DNA from: an uncultured Clostridia bacterium | GTDB lineage: Bacteria; Bacillota; Clostridia; Oscillospirales; Acutalibacteraceae | Direction: 5' to 3' | Length of the DNA stretch: 64,000 nucleotides | Assembly (NCBI GenBank): GCA_937880805.1 | Contig: CALGRR010000024.1 | Span: forward strand, 1 to 64,000 | Part shown: one piece after another, positions 35,790-45,137 of the stretch | How the letters are laid out: each line of letters starts with the position of its first letter | Position numbering within the stretch: the stretch's first letter is position 1 | Notes under the pieces: model-generated | Database searches by the model: none | What the model saw: only the letters and a program-made list of their open reading frames with translations | Told to the model about the DNA's origin: nothing | Position numbers and translations under genes: made by a program

Positions 35790-36344
35790 ATGAACATAAG
35801 ACCTTATGAAGCAAAGGATAAAGAAAATGTCCGTTTTGTATGCCTCAACAGCGACGGACCCTGCAAAAGCTCAAAAAGAGGAATAAACTTTGCTCTTGCG
35901 GTTTATTGCGATTATTATATTGAAAATGAACCCGAAAACTGCTTTGTTGCAACCGATGAAAACGATAATGCGATAGGCTATGTTATTTCAACTCAAAGCT
36001 TTGATGAGTTCAAAGAAATATATATCAGCGAGTATTATCCGAAAATTAAAAAATGGGAATTCCGCCGCAGAAAATCGGCATTAAGGGCAATCGCTTCCCA
36101 GGAAAAATATAAAGAAGAATTCCCCGCACATCTTCACATTGATATTCTTCCCGAATATCAGCATATGGGTCTGGGCAGAAAGCTGATGGATGCTTTGTGC
36201 GATAATCTTCGCAAAAAGAATGTTAAGGGCGTTATGTTTACCGTGTGGCACAAGAATCATAATGCAATAAGATTCTATGAAAAATACGGCTTTAAGCTTA
36301 TTGAAACAAAAGAAACAACACTTGTTTACGGCTTGAAATTCTGA
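35790..36344 (+). CDS. GNAT acetyltransferase beside ceramidase module 1
   Basis: A 184-residue protein starting at ATG 35790 after AAAGGAG. MNIRPYEAKDKENVRFVCLN opens the fold; FPAHLHIDILPEYQHMGLGRKLMDALC contains the CoA loop (HMGLGRK) and NHNAIRFYEKYGFKLIE the end. The NSDGP and ENCF segments also occur in the GNAT at 46.7 kb, which sits in the same place beside the other ceramidase pair. The layout resembles GNAT domains associated with hexosaminidases. The substrate is unknown. Confidence 0.85.
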   Translation: MNIRPYEAKDKENVRFVCLNSDGPCKSSKRGINFALAVYCDYYIENEPENCFVATDENDNAIGYVISTQSFDEFKEIYISEYYPKIKKWEFRRRKSALRAIASQEKYKEEFPAHLHIDILPEYQHMGLGRKLMDALCDNLRKKNVKGVMFTVWHKNHNAIRFYEKYGFKLIETKETTLVYGLKF

Positions 36345-36352
36345 TAAAAATT

Positions 36353-36390
36353 ACCGACAAATCTCAACAAGAGGTTTGTCGGTTTTTTGA
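36353..36390. terminator. Terminator between the GNAT gene and murQ
   Basis: CCGACAAATCT and AGAGGTTTGTCGG form a stem with one bulge, followed by TTTTTT on the + strand and AT-rich sequence on the other. Confidence 0.75.
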
Positions 36391-37188
36391 TTATTCAACT
36401 GCAGAACGGATATTCCATCCGTTTTCTTCAAGAAGGTTTTCTGCTTTTTCATCTGTGCAGCCGAGTATTTCGGTAACAATTCCAATCATTCTTCTTCGGA
36501 GTTTTTTGTTTGTAGGTTTAAGGTTAATCATCATATTTTCGTAAACACAGCCGCATTTCACCATTGAAACTGTTGAAATCATATTCAGAATGATTTTTTG
36601 TGCTGTTCCCGCCTTCATTCGGGTTGAGCCCGTGATAACTTCAGGGCCCGTATCGGCACAAATATCAATATCTGCTGCTTTTCCGAGCTCGGTATCGGGA
36701 TTGTTTGTTATTGAAAATGCCTTTGCACCAACGCTTTTTGCGTAATTTACAGCAGAAATAACATAAGCTGCCGAGCCGGAAGCGGAAATTCCGATTAATA
36801 TATCTTTATCGCAAAAAACACGGGATTTAAGGTCGGTAACACCTGCTTCGGGATTATCTTCTGCGTTTTCCGCGGCTTTGAACATACATTTTTCACCGCC
36901 TGCAATAATACCGTTGAATAAATCATAGGATACACCAAAGGTCGGCGGGCACTCCGCCGCATCGCAAACAGCAAGCCTGCCCGAGGTTCCGCTGCCGATA
37001 TAAAAAATTCTGCCGCCCGATTTTATTGCATCGGCAACTGCATCACAAACTGCCGCAATCTGCGGTAAAGCAGCTTCAACCGCAAGGGTAACCTTTGCAT
37101 TTTCGTTATTGATTATTTTAATCATTTCCGATGCGGACATTCTGTCAATTTCGTATGTATCGGGATTTCTCATTTCGGTTTTTAGCAT
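36391..37188 (-). CDS. murQ: MurNAc-6-phosphate etherase
   Basis: A 265-residue SIS-domain lyase. TEMRNPDTYEIDRMSASEM opens the protein, IFYIGSGTSGRLAVCDAAECPPTFG is the phosphosugar site, and TGPEVITGSTRMKAGTAQKIILN the MurQ signature. The C-terminal helical part (about 205-265) is present. It is about 35 residues shorter than E. coli MurQ. The enzyme removes the lactyl ether from MurNAc-6-P, giving GlcNAc-6-P. It overlaps the upstream kinase gene by seven bases, so kinase and etherase are made together. Confidence 0.93.
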   Translation of the reverse strand: MLKTEMRNPDTYEIDRMSASEMIKIINNENAKVTLAVEAALPQIAAVCDAVADAIKSGGRIFYIGSGTSGRLAVCDAAECPPTFGVSYDLFNGIIAGGEKCMFKAAENAEDNPEAGVTDLKSRVFCDKDILIGISASGSAAYVISAVNYAKSVGAKAFSITNNPDTELGKAADIDICADTGPEVITGSTRMKAGTAQKIILNMISTVSMVKCGCVYENMMINLKPTNKKLRRRMIGIVTEILGCTDEKAENLLEENGWNIRSAVE

Positions 37189-38081
37189 ATGTTAATTCTC
37201 CTTGCAAGTGAAACGGCACCGTTCACCATAGGCTCATCAAGAAAGATAAGCGGTGCTTCGCCTTCAATATATTTTTTCAGAAATGGGGAGAGTATATCTT
37301 TTTGTTTGCAGAGCCCACCGCAAACAACGATTTTATCATTATAATTCTTCAAAGTATTTCTTGCACCGTTTATTATTTTTGCCGCTTCGCAGGCGTTGCG
37401 GTCAATAATCTCATATGCAGTTGTGTCACCGAGTTTGTATGCCTCAAAAACAATCGGAGCAAATGAAGCTGCATATGATGCACCGCCTTTGTAAATATCG
37501 GAAACGGAAGATTCAAGAGATTTGCCGAGCTTTTTTTCGGTGAGCTTATAAATGATTTCGCTTGTGCCTCTGCCGTCAAAATATTCAAATGCTGAATTCA
37601 GAGCATCGGAGCCGAAATGAAAACCGCTTCCGCCTTTGTCTATCATATATCCTCTGCCGCCTGCACGGTGAAGCTTTCCGTTTGATTGGGCATAAGCTAC
37701 AATTCCCGTTCCCATAATTACTGCCGTTCCGTCTTCACCTTTTAGTGCAGTTTCAAGCACAAGGTCAATATCGCTTCCGCAGTCAAAGGACGAAAAACCG
37801 AATAGTGATAATATGTTATTGATTTGGCTTTGGTTTTCTCCGATTTTTCCGCCTGCGATGCCTGCATAAGCTGAAATTTCGTTGTAACTAAATCCTTCAC
37901 ATATTTGCTTGATTCCTTTTTCAAGCACGGCAAGAGTGTTTTCAATGCCGATATTAACGGGGTTTGAGCCGCCGAGAAACAGTCTTTTTATTTCATTTCC
38001 GTTTAAATCCGAAAGCAAAAATTCTGTTTTGGTACCTCCGCCGTCAATTCCAAGCAAATACTTAATGCTTTTTTTGTCCAT
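37182..38081 (-). CDS. BadF/BadG-type MurNAc/GlcNAc kinase
   Basis: A 299-residue ASKHA kinase. YLLGIDGGGTKTEFLLSDL (8-26) is the ATP phosphate motif, AVIMGTGIVAYAQ the second, and GGRGYMIDKGGSGFHFGSDAL a family mark of GlcNAc kinases. KIVVCGGLCKQKDI is the adenosine loop. Its overlap with murQ makes a role as MurK (phosphorylating imported MurNAc and GlcNAc) the best guess, since no PTS gene is visible here. Confidence 0.82.
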   Translation of the reverse strand: MDKKSIKYLLGIDGGGTKTEFLLSDLNGNEIKRLFLGGSNPVNIGIENTLAVLEKGIKQICEGFSYNEISAYAGIAGGKIGENQSQINNILSLFGFSSFDCGSDIDLVLETALKGEDGTAVIMGTGIVAYAQSNGKLHRAGGRGYMIDKGGSGFHFGSDALNSAFEYFDGRGTSEIIYKLTEKKLGKSLESSVSDIYKGGASYAASFAPIVFEAYKLGDTTAYEIIDRNACEAAKIINGARNTLKNYNDKIVVCGGLCKQKDILSPFLKKYIEGEAPLIFLDEPMVNGAVSLARRINIC

Positions 38082-38156
38082 TGATTATTCCCCGTTTTCT
38101 CAATCAGATGTTTTTTACAAGTAGCTCTAATTAAATTAAGTATAGCATAAATAATT

Positions 38157-38213
38157 AAAAAAACAACCTCATTCGATGCAGCTGATAAAGACATCGATAT
38201 GAAGCTGTTTTAT
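38157..38213 (-). terminator. Terminator of the SDR gene
   Basis: On the minus strand AAAACAGCTTCATATCGATG pairs imperfectly with CATCGAATGAGGTTGTTTT and runs into TTTT. It also precedes the kinase-murQ operon. Confidence 0.65.
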
Positions 38214-38224
38214 TTAGAATTTTA

Positions 38225-39061
38225 TTATTTCTTTTTCTTGAATTCTTTCTGACCTCTTGTGCTTCCGCCGTCACAAAGAATATCAACACCGGCAAGGTAT
38301 CCGTTGCGTTCATCGGCAACGGTTGCTATTGCATAGCCGAACTCTTCGGGTGTGCCCATACGCTCTTCACAGGATAATTTAATAAGATAACCGCCGTGCT
38401 CTTCCTCCATCTTACCCATATCGGTTGCGATAAGACCGGGGCTGAGTGAAACAACTCTGATACCTTTAGGGCCAAGGTCAAAAGCACTCTTTGCCGCATA
38501 CCAGCAAACAAAATTCTTTGAAAGACCGTAGGCAAATCCGTTCTTTTCATAGTCGCTTTTAGCCATATTAGCTCTTTTAATGAGCTTTGCAAGGAAAGCG
38601 GCTTCATCGGTTTCTGCGAGAGGATATGCTTTCTTGGGAAGAATAAAAGAGGGGAGAGAATAAGCAGAGTTTGAAGAAATATCGCATATAACGCTTCCTG
38701 CGTTCATCTTTTTTGAAAATTCCTGATTAACATAAACAGTTCCGAGAGCATTGATGCGAAGGATTTTTTCCTGATCACCGGCACTTCCCATTGCGGGTGA
38801 AATGCCTGCGGCATTGATAACATTCTTGATTTCGCCTAATGATGCGGCATATTCGGCAAGCTTCTTAACGCTTTCACGGTCTGATGTGTCGCAAGCGAAT
38901 GCATAAGCTTCATAGCCGAGTGACTTCAATTCGCTAACTGCATTTTCAAGCTTTGCAACGGTTCTGCCTGAAATAACAATTATTTTTTCTTTGGGCATAA
39001 ATTTAGCTGCAGCAAGACCCATACCGCTGCCGCCGCCGGTGATAACACAAACATTTTTCAT
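38225..39061 (-). CDS. Short-chain dehydrogenase/reductase
   Basis: A 278-residue SDR. VITGGGSGMGLAAAKFMP (6-23) is the dinucleotide motif, VINAAGISPAMG the NAG motif, CDISSNSAYSLP the serine region and YGLSKNFVCWYAAK the catalytic Tyr-x3-Lys. An insert of about 30 residues (FILPKKAYPLAETDEAAFLAKL) separates the serine and tyrosine, as in 3-alpha-hydroxysteroid dehydrogenase-like SDRs. RVVSLSPGLIATDMG and GYLAGVDILCDGG end the fold. The substrate might be a steroid or polyol; this is only a resemblance. Confidence 0.85.
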   Translation of the reverse strand: MKNVCVITGGGSGMGLAAAKFMPKEKIIVISGRTVAKLENAVSELKSLGYEAYAFACDTSDRESVKKLAEYAASLGEIKNVINAAGISPAMGSAGDQEKILRINALGTVYVNQEFSKKMNAGSVICDISSNSAYSLPSFILPKKAYPLAETDEAAFLAKLIKRANMAKSDYEKNGFAYGLSKNFVCWYAAKSAFDLGPKGIRVVSLSPGLIATDMGKMEEEHGGYLIKLSCEERMGTPEEFGYAIATVADERNGYLAGVDILCDGGSTRGQKEFKKKK

Positions 39062-39141
39062 TTGCTTTCTCCTTTAATATATCTGTTTGATATTAATTTT
39101 TTATATTTTATCATATCAGAATAAAATTGTCTATTAAAATA

Positions 39142-41145
39142 TTATTTTAAAATTAAATATCCGCAAACGGGAAGCGTTATTTTGCCGCAAACGGTTTTGC
39201 CTGTCATAATATCGGTGTATTCTTCATTGAGAATTATTTCATTTTCGCTGTCTGCAAAATTCATAATATATATGTTCTGACCGCGTTTTCTTATAAACAC
39301 GCCGTTACCGTGTGCTATATCTGCATCAGGTTCAACGGTATTGGCTTTAATAAGCATTTCACAGAAGTCATCGGCAAAATCGTTATCGTTTCTGAATGCT
39401 GCATAATATGCTTTGCCTTTTCCGTATGTGTTTTCGGTAACGCAGGGCATTCCGCTGTAAAAATCGCTTTTATATCTGCCAAGAATTTTTGCACCGTTTG
39501 CATGGATAATATCGCAGATATGATTTACTTCATAGGCTTTGCCGTTAAATTCAGCCTTGCCGGGCAAATCTTCGGGAATAGAATCTGTTTCTTCACACCA
39601 TACGCCGAAAACTTCTTTAAGCCTTCCTGCAGGAAAACCTCCAAGCTTGCAAAGGTCATCGGAATCAACTATGCCGGTAAGATAAGTTGCAACAAAAGCT
39701 CCGCCGTTTCTGACATATTCCTCAATCCTTTTCTCCGTTCCGTCTTTAAGCATATACAGAAACGGAGCAATAACGGCATCGTATTTTGAAAAGTCATCCT
39801 GCATAGAAATAACGTCAACACTTATACCGCGTTTATAGAACGGAGCATACCATTTTATGCATTCCTTAACATAATCACGGCGGATATTGTTATAACCGCG
39901 GAAGGCACTTATCGCCCAACCGTTTTCCCAGTCAAATATAACAGCAACCTTGCTTTCTGTTTCCGTGCCTGCTGCTGAACCGAGCTTTTCAAGAGCCTCG
40001 CCGATCTTTGTTACATTTTTGAAAACTCTTGTATTCTCGTGCCCGCAATGGTCCACAACCGCACCTTGGAATTTTTCATCTCCGCCTCTGCTTTTTCTCC
40101 ATTGGAAATACTGTATGCTGTCTGCACCGTGTGCAACGGCCTGGATTGATGCAAGCTCATTTATGTCTGATTTTGGTACTTTGTTGACATCCTGCCAGTT
40201 TACCAGCGACGGTGTGCTTTCCATCAGGAAAAACGGCTGACCGTTTTTTAATGAACGGAAAAAATCATGCAGAAATGCCGCTTCAGTTGCTTCTTCAAGA
40301 TTTCTGCCCTTATCCCAGGCGGGGTAATTATCCCAGGAAACAAGGTCAACGTGATTGGCAAATTTCTGATAATCAATACCGTTATATCTTCTCATAAAAT
40401 TAGTGGTAACGGGTATATCGGGCGTGATTTCACGCAGGGGTGCAATCTCATTTTCAAAAAAAGAAATGTGGCTGTCGGTTATAAAACGTTGCCAAGCAAG
40501 ATTAAGAGCCGACGCGCTGTCTTCGCCGTTTTTTTCAGGAGGATTAATCTGGTCAAAACTGTTGAAGGAATGCGACCAGAATGCGTTCCACCATTTGAAA
40601 TTCAGCTCATCAATATCGTTGTGATAATATTCTCTTAGCCATTTCCTGAAAGCCTCGCAGCAAAGCTCACAACGACATTCTCCGCTGTATTCATTTGAAA
40701 TATGCCACATTTTCAGGGCAGGATGGTTTTTGTATCTTTCCGCAAGCATTCTGTTGATGCCGCGGACTTTTTCTCTGTAAACGGGGGAGGTGAGACAATG
40801 ATTGTGTCTGTCGCTGAATTTGCGTCGAATCCCGTTTTCGTCTGTTCTTAATACCTCGGGATATTTTTCGGCAAGCCATGCGGGCCGTGCACCCGAGGGA
40901 GTGGCAAGAACTGCGGATATTCCGTTTTGATGCATTTTATCAAGTATTGTATCAAGCCATTCAAAATTATAAACGCCTTCTTCAGGTTCAAGTGTTGCCC
41001 AGGAAAATACGCCGACCGTTGCACTGTTGATATGGGCAAGCTTCATCAGACGCATATCTTCATCCCATATTTCAGGCGTTCTTATCCATTGATCGGGATT
41101 GTAATCACCGCCGTGAATTATATAATCAAAAAACTTTTTTGCCAT
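39142..41145 (-). CDS. GH42 beta-galactosidase
   Basis: A 667-residue cytoplasmic enzyme. HGGDYNPDQWIRTPEIWDEDMRLMKLAHINS starts the barrel (given as residues 11-41). Acid/base is E152 in WHISNEYSG, and four cysteines (C157, C159, C162, C163) form the GH42 zinc cluster. The nucleophile lies in FFLMESTPSLVNW (about 310). The trimerisation domain (about 395-600) and C-terminal beta domain complete the family length. It hydrolyses terminal beta-galactosides of transported oligosaccharides such as galactans or lacto-type glycans. It follows a GH3 gene on the same strand. Confidence 0.95.
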   Translation of the reverse strand: MAKKFFDYIIHGGDYNPDQWIRTPEIWDEDMRLMKLAHINSATVGVFSWATLEPEEGVYNFEWLDTILDKMHQNGISAVLATPSGARPAWLAEKYPEVLRTDENGIRRKFSDRHNHCLTSPVYREKVRGINRMLAERYKNHPALKMWHISNEYSGECRCELCCEAFRKWLREYYHNDIDELNFKWWNAFWSHSFNSFDQINPPEKNGEDSASALNLAWQRFITDSHISFFENEIAPLREITPDIPVTTNFMRRYNGIDYQKFANHVDLVSWDNYPAWDKGRNLEEATEAAFLHDFFRSLKNGQPFFLMESTPSLVNWQDVNKVPKSDINELASIQAVAHGADSIQYFQWRKSRGGDEKFQGAVVDHCGHENTRVFKNVTKIGEALEKLGSAAGTETESKVAVIFDWENGWAISAFRGYNNIRRDYVKECIKWYAPFYKRGISVDVISMQDDFSKYDAVIAPFLYMLKDGTEKRIEEYVRNGGAFVATYLTGIVDSDDLCKLGGFPAGRLKEVFGVWCEETDSIPEDLPGKAEFNGKAYEVNHICDIIHANGAKILGRYKSDFYSGMPCVTENTYGKGKAYYAAFRNDNDFADDFCEMLIKANTVEPDADIAHGNGVFIRKRGQNIYIMNFADSENEIILNEEYTDIMTGKTVCGKITLPVCGYLILK

Positions 41146-41190
41146 AGTTTTGCTCCTATAAATTAATGAATACAGAAAAATATGTTGGCT

Positions 41191-43290
41191 TTACAGATTG
41201 ATTTCAAGGCACGGATAACCGAGAAGCCCGGTGCTCACGGAATCAGGCTGATGACCGCCGATATAAAGCTTGATTTCGCCGTCAGGCTCAATCCTTTCGC
41301 CGTTCATATTAACAGCTTTAATCCAGTATCGGTCAATATCAAGAGTTATTTCTGCCTTTTCACCCTTTTTCAGCATAACGGGCTTTACGGCACAGAGCTG
41401 CCAATGAGGAGTTGCAGCTCTGCTGTCTGTATATGAAGCATAAACCTGAACGGTTTCTTTTCCGTCTGCATTGCCGATATTTGTTACTTCTGTATTTACG
41501 GTTATTCTGTCATCATCTGCGAAAACAAGTTTTGCGTTTTCATAGCTGTATTTAGTGTATGAAAGACCGTAGCCGAACGGATAGAGAGCATCGTCTTCGA
41601 TATATCTGTAGGTTCTGCCCTTCATATTATAATCCTCAAAAGCAGGCATATCGTGATTGCCTTTGTATATTGTAACGGGGAGCCTTGCCGAGGGATTTGC
41701 TTCGCCTGAAAGTATTTTTGCCAGAGCGAGTCCGCCCACCGAACCCGGATACCACGCGTGAATAACCGCTTTTGCGTGTTTCCTCACTTTTTCGCCTATA
41801 TCTATTGAGCTGCCGCAAAGAAGAACAACTATAACATTTTCGCAAACATCACACACAGCCTGAGCAAGCTTCTGCTGGGTTGCAGGAAGAAAGAGCGAAC
41901 GCTTATCGCCGCTTGCTGTGTAGTCATCGTCAAAGCCCGTGTCTTCGCCTTCAACGGTGCGGTCGAGTCCGAGTGCAAGAATTGTGATGTCCGCTTCGGA
42001 GGCGGCTGCAATGCCGTCACTTATCATATTCTGAAAGCCACTCCAATGATTTGTTTGTTCCAGGCAGTAATTGCAGCCCTTTTCAACGGTGACTTGGGCA
42101 TTCTTAAATATTCTGCGGATGCCGTCTGCTACGGTTATATATTCTGATGCATATCCGTTGTAGTTGCCTTCAAGGGCAGTAAATGAAAGAGAATTCGGGC
42201 CGATAACGGCAATTTTCTTTTTCGTATTCTTATCAAGAGGGAGAAAATTATCTTTGTTTTCAAGAAGAACAATACACTGTTCTGCAGCTTTCAGGTTGAG
42301 AGCCTTGTGCTTATTGCTGTCAAGTTCTTCATATCCGATTTCGGAATAAGGTCTTTTTTCTTCAAATTCACCGAGTCTGTAACGAATTGCAAAAAGATTT
42401 TCAGCTGCTGCCGTAATATCTTCTTCGCTGATTAAATCCTGCTCATATGCATCAACAAGAGCATCATATGTGTCGCCGCAATTAAGGTCGCAGGTGCTTT
42501 TGAGTGCAACTGCAGCAGCTTCTGCTCTTGTTTCAACGAATTTGTGGAATTTATATATATCCTTAAGTGCTCCGCAGTCGGAAACAACATAGCCGTCAAA
42601 ATTCCATTGTTTGCGAAGAAGATCGGAAATGAGATATGAATGTGAGCAGCAGGGCTCGCCGTTCAGACGGTTATATGCACCCATAACACCCGAAACACCT
42701 GATTTAACCGTTTTTTCAAATGCGGGAAGATATGTTTCAAAAAGGTCGTGATTATCAACAACGGCATTAAAACCGTGTCTGTTTTTTTCGGGACCCGAAT
42801 GAACGGCGAAATGCTTTGAGCAAGCTGCCGCTTTAAGAAATTCGCCGTTGCCCTGAATTCCGTTTATATAAGAAATTCCCAGCTCCGAGGTGAGAAACGG
42901 ATCTTCTCCGAAAGTTTCCTGACCTCTGCCCCAGCGGGGGTCCCTGAAAATATTTATATTCGGTGCCCAGAAGGTGATGCCTTTAAAAATATCGTGGTCG
43001 CCGTATTCCAGATGCTTGTTGTATTTTGCTCTGCCTTCAGTTGAAACGGCATCAGCAACCTCGCCCACAAGCTTTGCGTCAAAAGATGAAGCAAGAGCTA
43101 TAGCGTGAGGAAAAACCGTTGCCGTGCCTGCACCGTGAATGCCGTGTGAGCTTTCGTTCCACCAATTATATTCTTTGATTCCGAGTCTTTCAATGGCAGG
43201 TGCGTTATATAAAAGCTGGGTAAGCTTTTCTTCAACCGTCATTTTTGCAACAAGCTCTTTCGCTTTTTCTCTGGCTGTTTCCTTTGTCAT
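41191..43290 (-). CDS. GH3 beta-glucosidase/beta-xylosidase
   Basis: A 699-residue protein without a signal peptide. The GH3 N-terminal barrel has ERLGIKEYNWWNESSHG, WAPNINIFRDPRWGRGQETFGEDP (given as residues 110-133), KHFAVHSGPE and the nucleophile Asp in YVVSDCGAL. The C-terminal alpha/beta domain starts near residue 320 (QCIVLLENKDNFLPL), and an Fn3-like domain ends the protein. ESSHGI...A instead of ESLHG is seen in xylosidase/arabinosidase members. It is upstream of the GH42 gene, so both may degrade one plant or host glycan. Confidence 0.93.
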   Translation of the reverse strand: MTKETAREKAKELVAKMTVEEKLTQLLYNAPAIERLGIKEYNWWNESSHGIHGAGTATVFPHAIALASSFDAKLVGEVADAVSTEGRAKYNKHLEYGDHDIFKGITFWAPNINIFRDPRWGRGQETFGEDPFLTSELGISYINGIQGNGEFLKAAACSKHFAVHSGPEKNRHGFNAVVDNHDLFETYLPAFEKTVKSGVSGVMGAYNRLNGEPCCSHSYLISDLLRKQWNFDGYVVSDCGALKDIYKFHKFVETRAEAAAVALKSTCDLNCGDTYDALVDAYEQDLISEEDITAAAENLFAIRYRLGEFEEKRPYSEIGYEELDSNKHKALNLKAAEQCIVLLENKDNFLPLDKNTKKKIAVIGPNSLSFTALEGNYNGYASEYITVADGIRRIFKNAQVTVEKGCNYCLEQTNHWSGFQNMISDGIAAASEADITILALGLDRTVEGEDTGFDDDYTASGDKRSLFLPATQQKLAQAVCDVCENVIVVLLCGSSIDIGEKVRKHAKAVIHAWYPGSVGGLALAKILSGEANPSARLPVTIYKGNHDMPAFEDYNMKGRTYRYIEDDALYPFGYGLSYTKYSYENAKLVFADDDRITVNTEVTNIGNADGKETVQVYASYTDSRAATPHWQLCAVKPVMLKKGEKAEITLDIDRYWIKAVNMNGERIEPDGEIKLYIGGHQPDSVSTGLLGYPCLEINL

Positions 43291-43316
43291 AAAAATCTCC
43301 TTTGAATATGTAAAAC

Positions 43317-43349
43317 GCTGCCGGTTCGTTTGATTAATGAACCGGCAGC
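43317..43349 (-). terminator. Terminator between ceramidase-like C and GH3
   Basis: GCTGCCGGTTC and GAACCGGCAGC form an 11-bp stem; on the minus strand it is followed by GTTTTAC and lies just after the ceramidase-like C stop. Confidence 0.8.
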
Positions 43350-43361
43350 AGAGATTAACAC

Positions 43362-45098
43362 TTACTGATTTATGCTTTTTACAAGCTCATTAAGAACAGA
43401 TATTGTTACGGAACCTGCAGTGCTTCCCGTTGAAAGCATTTCTTCATAATGTCTGTGATAGGGTCCGAAGAACTTTTCGGCACCGTCCATATCCCAGATT
43501 ATATCGGTGATGAAGTGTGCGTAATCGTTATCCGGAAGTATATAGCCGATTGCATCATTGCAAAGACCCATAACAAGAACGGTTTTGCCTTCAGGAACAA
43601 GATTTGCGGTTGCTTCGCAGGTCCACTCCGTTCCCTTATAAGATTCTTCAGCCGATATAACATTGCCGTAGATCAGCTGAGGAACGATTTCTCCCGGTGC
43701 CGTAAGCATAACAATATCCTTGCCTATTTCAATATATCCGGCTTCGGTAATAATTGAATAGCCGGTTTTGCTTGAAGAATCCTTAACCGTTGTTGTGCCG
43801 ATAAAACCTTCGGTGGCACCGTAGCCCAAAAGACCTTTTTCAAGCTTTACGGCGTATTCTGTCATTCTGACATTGAGAATGGGCTCAATTTCTTTTGCGT
43901 TATTTTGTGCTTCAAGAATAAGCCTTGCGTATTCATAACCGATATGTATTGCTGTTTTGTAGTCCTCTGCTGTGGGGTCGGTTTCGATTTTTGTATCAAC
44001 CTCATTTTTGGTTTTCGGCATCTCTGCCCATTTGTTAACTGAAACGGGAGCCTGGGCACCCTGAATAAACATAAAGTTCATACCCGCATCGTTAATCTTT
44101 TCTTCCATAAAAGCGGGGAAGTCTGCGGAAAGAAGATTTGTTGTTTCATCAACAACCGTGGGATGTGCACCGATGTTTGCAAAAATGGTTGCAGAAGATT
44201 CGTTGTTATCGGGAATAAACTTGAAGCAGGCAAAGCGATGCTCAAAGCCTTCGGTAAAATATCTCTTGTTAATGATATAGGGATATTCATCTTCCAGATA
44301 CAGACCGTTTTCTTCGTCTTTGCCCATACCGACTGTTTCAAAATAATACAGCGAGCCCTTTTCCATATTTAAATAGGCTTCAACTATTGCATCAGAGGTG
44401 CGGTCAATCATTAATTCGATAAATTCGATGTCAGCCGATCTTTTTGCACCGAAGAAAAAGCTTTTAAGGATTTTGGGAAGCAGGTCAAGTCCGATGCCCT
44501 GAGTATCAATAACCGTGTGGCAATGTGTTGCATTTATATTGATTGCATTGATGTCGTTTGCAATGCCTTTTGATTTGAGCTTTTCTTCGGCTTTTCCTCT
44601 GATAGCAAGAATATCGCTGCGGTTAACTCCGATACCGTCAATCGAGGCAAAAACCGTTGTGCCTCTGCCTGAACCGTCATTAAGAGCTATTGCAACTGCC
44701 TTCTGGTCGTCATAAACACCGCTTACCTTTTGAGTGAAGTAACCGCCGGTGTAATATTTTTTTGTTCCGTCAATCAGATTTGCGGGCACAAGGCTTTCTT
44801 TGCCGAAGCCAAGCGACCATCTTGCTCCGTCTGCCGCACTGTCAATAAAAACATCCGTTCCTTCATAGAAGTTTTCGTTTTCTGCCGCAAAGTATTCCTC
44901 AACGGAAGGGTAATCGGGTGTGGGTGCAAGCAGCCCCAGAAAACTGATGGCTCCGTCAATAATGCCGCCAAGAATTTTTGTGACGGTGTATATGGGATTT
45001 GAGCTTTTCTCAGCTGCGGATACCGCAGAAGCGTTTACCGTAAAAATCATTGTGAAAACAAGGAAAAGTGCGATGAATGAGTTAAAAGTTTTTTTCAT
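43362..45098 (-). CDS. Neutral ceramidase-like hydrolase C, secreted form
   Basis: A 578-residue paralogue with a clear signal peptide (MKKTFNSFIALFLVFTMIF, cleavage near AVSAAEK). WSLGFGKESLVP, LNDGSGRGTTVFASIDGIGVNRSD and NINATHCHTVIDTQGIGLDLLPK keep the His-x-His pattern (HCH). ANIGAHPTVVDETTNLLSADFPAFMEEKI and FMFIQGAQAPVS form the second block. It is about 90 residues longer than the others because of insertions after QGIG and around 360-400. It is second in an operon with hydrolase D. Confidence 0.76.
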   Translation of the reverse strand: MKKTFNSFIALFLVFTMIFTVNASAVSAAEKSSNPIYTVTKILGGIIDGAISFLGLLAPTPDYPSVEEYFAAENENFYEGTDVFIDSAADGARWSLGFGKESLVPANLIDGTKKYYTGGYFTQKVSGVYDDQKAVAIALNDGSGRGTTVFASIDGIGVNRSDILAIRGKAEEKLKSKGIANDINAININATHCHTVIDTQGIGLDLLPKILKSFFFGAKRSADIEFIELMIDRTSDAIVEAYLNMEKGSLYYFETVGMGKDEENGLYLEDEYPYIINKRYFTEGFEHRFACFKFIPDNNESSATIFANIGAHPTVVDETTNLLSADFPAFMEEKINDAGMNFMFIQGAQAPVSVNKWAEMPKTKNEVDTKIETDPTAEDYKTAIHIGYEYARLILEAQNNAKEIEPILNVRMTEYAVKLEKGLLGYGATEGFIGTTTVKDSSSKTGYSIITEAGYIEIGKDIVMLTAPGEIVPQLIYGNVISAEESYKGTEWTCEATANLVPEGKTVLVMGLCNDAIGYILPDNDYAHFITDIIWDMDGAEKFFGPYHRHYEEMLSTGSTAGSVTISVLNELVKSINQ

Positions 45099-45137
45099 TT
45101 TTGCATCTCCTTACATAATAATTATTTCGGGTAAAGG

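Noticed and set aside
39310..39789. Plus-strand 159-codon frame within the GH42 gene
   Set aside because: It is antisense to a well-supported GH42 domain and has no ribosome site or recognisable product.
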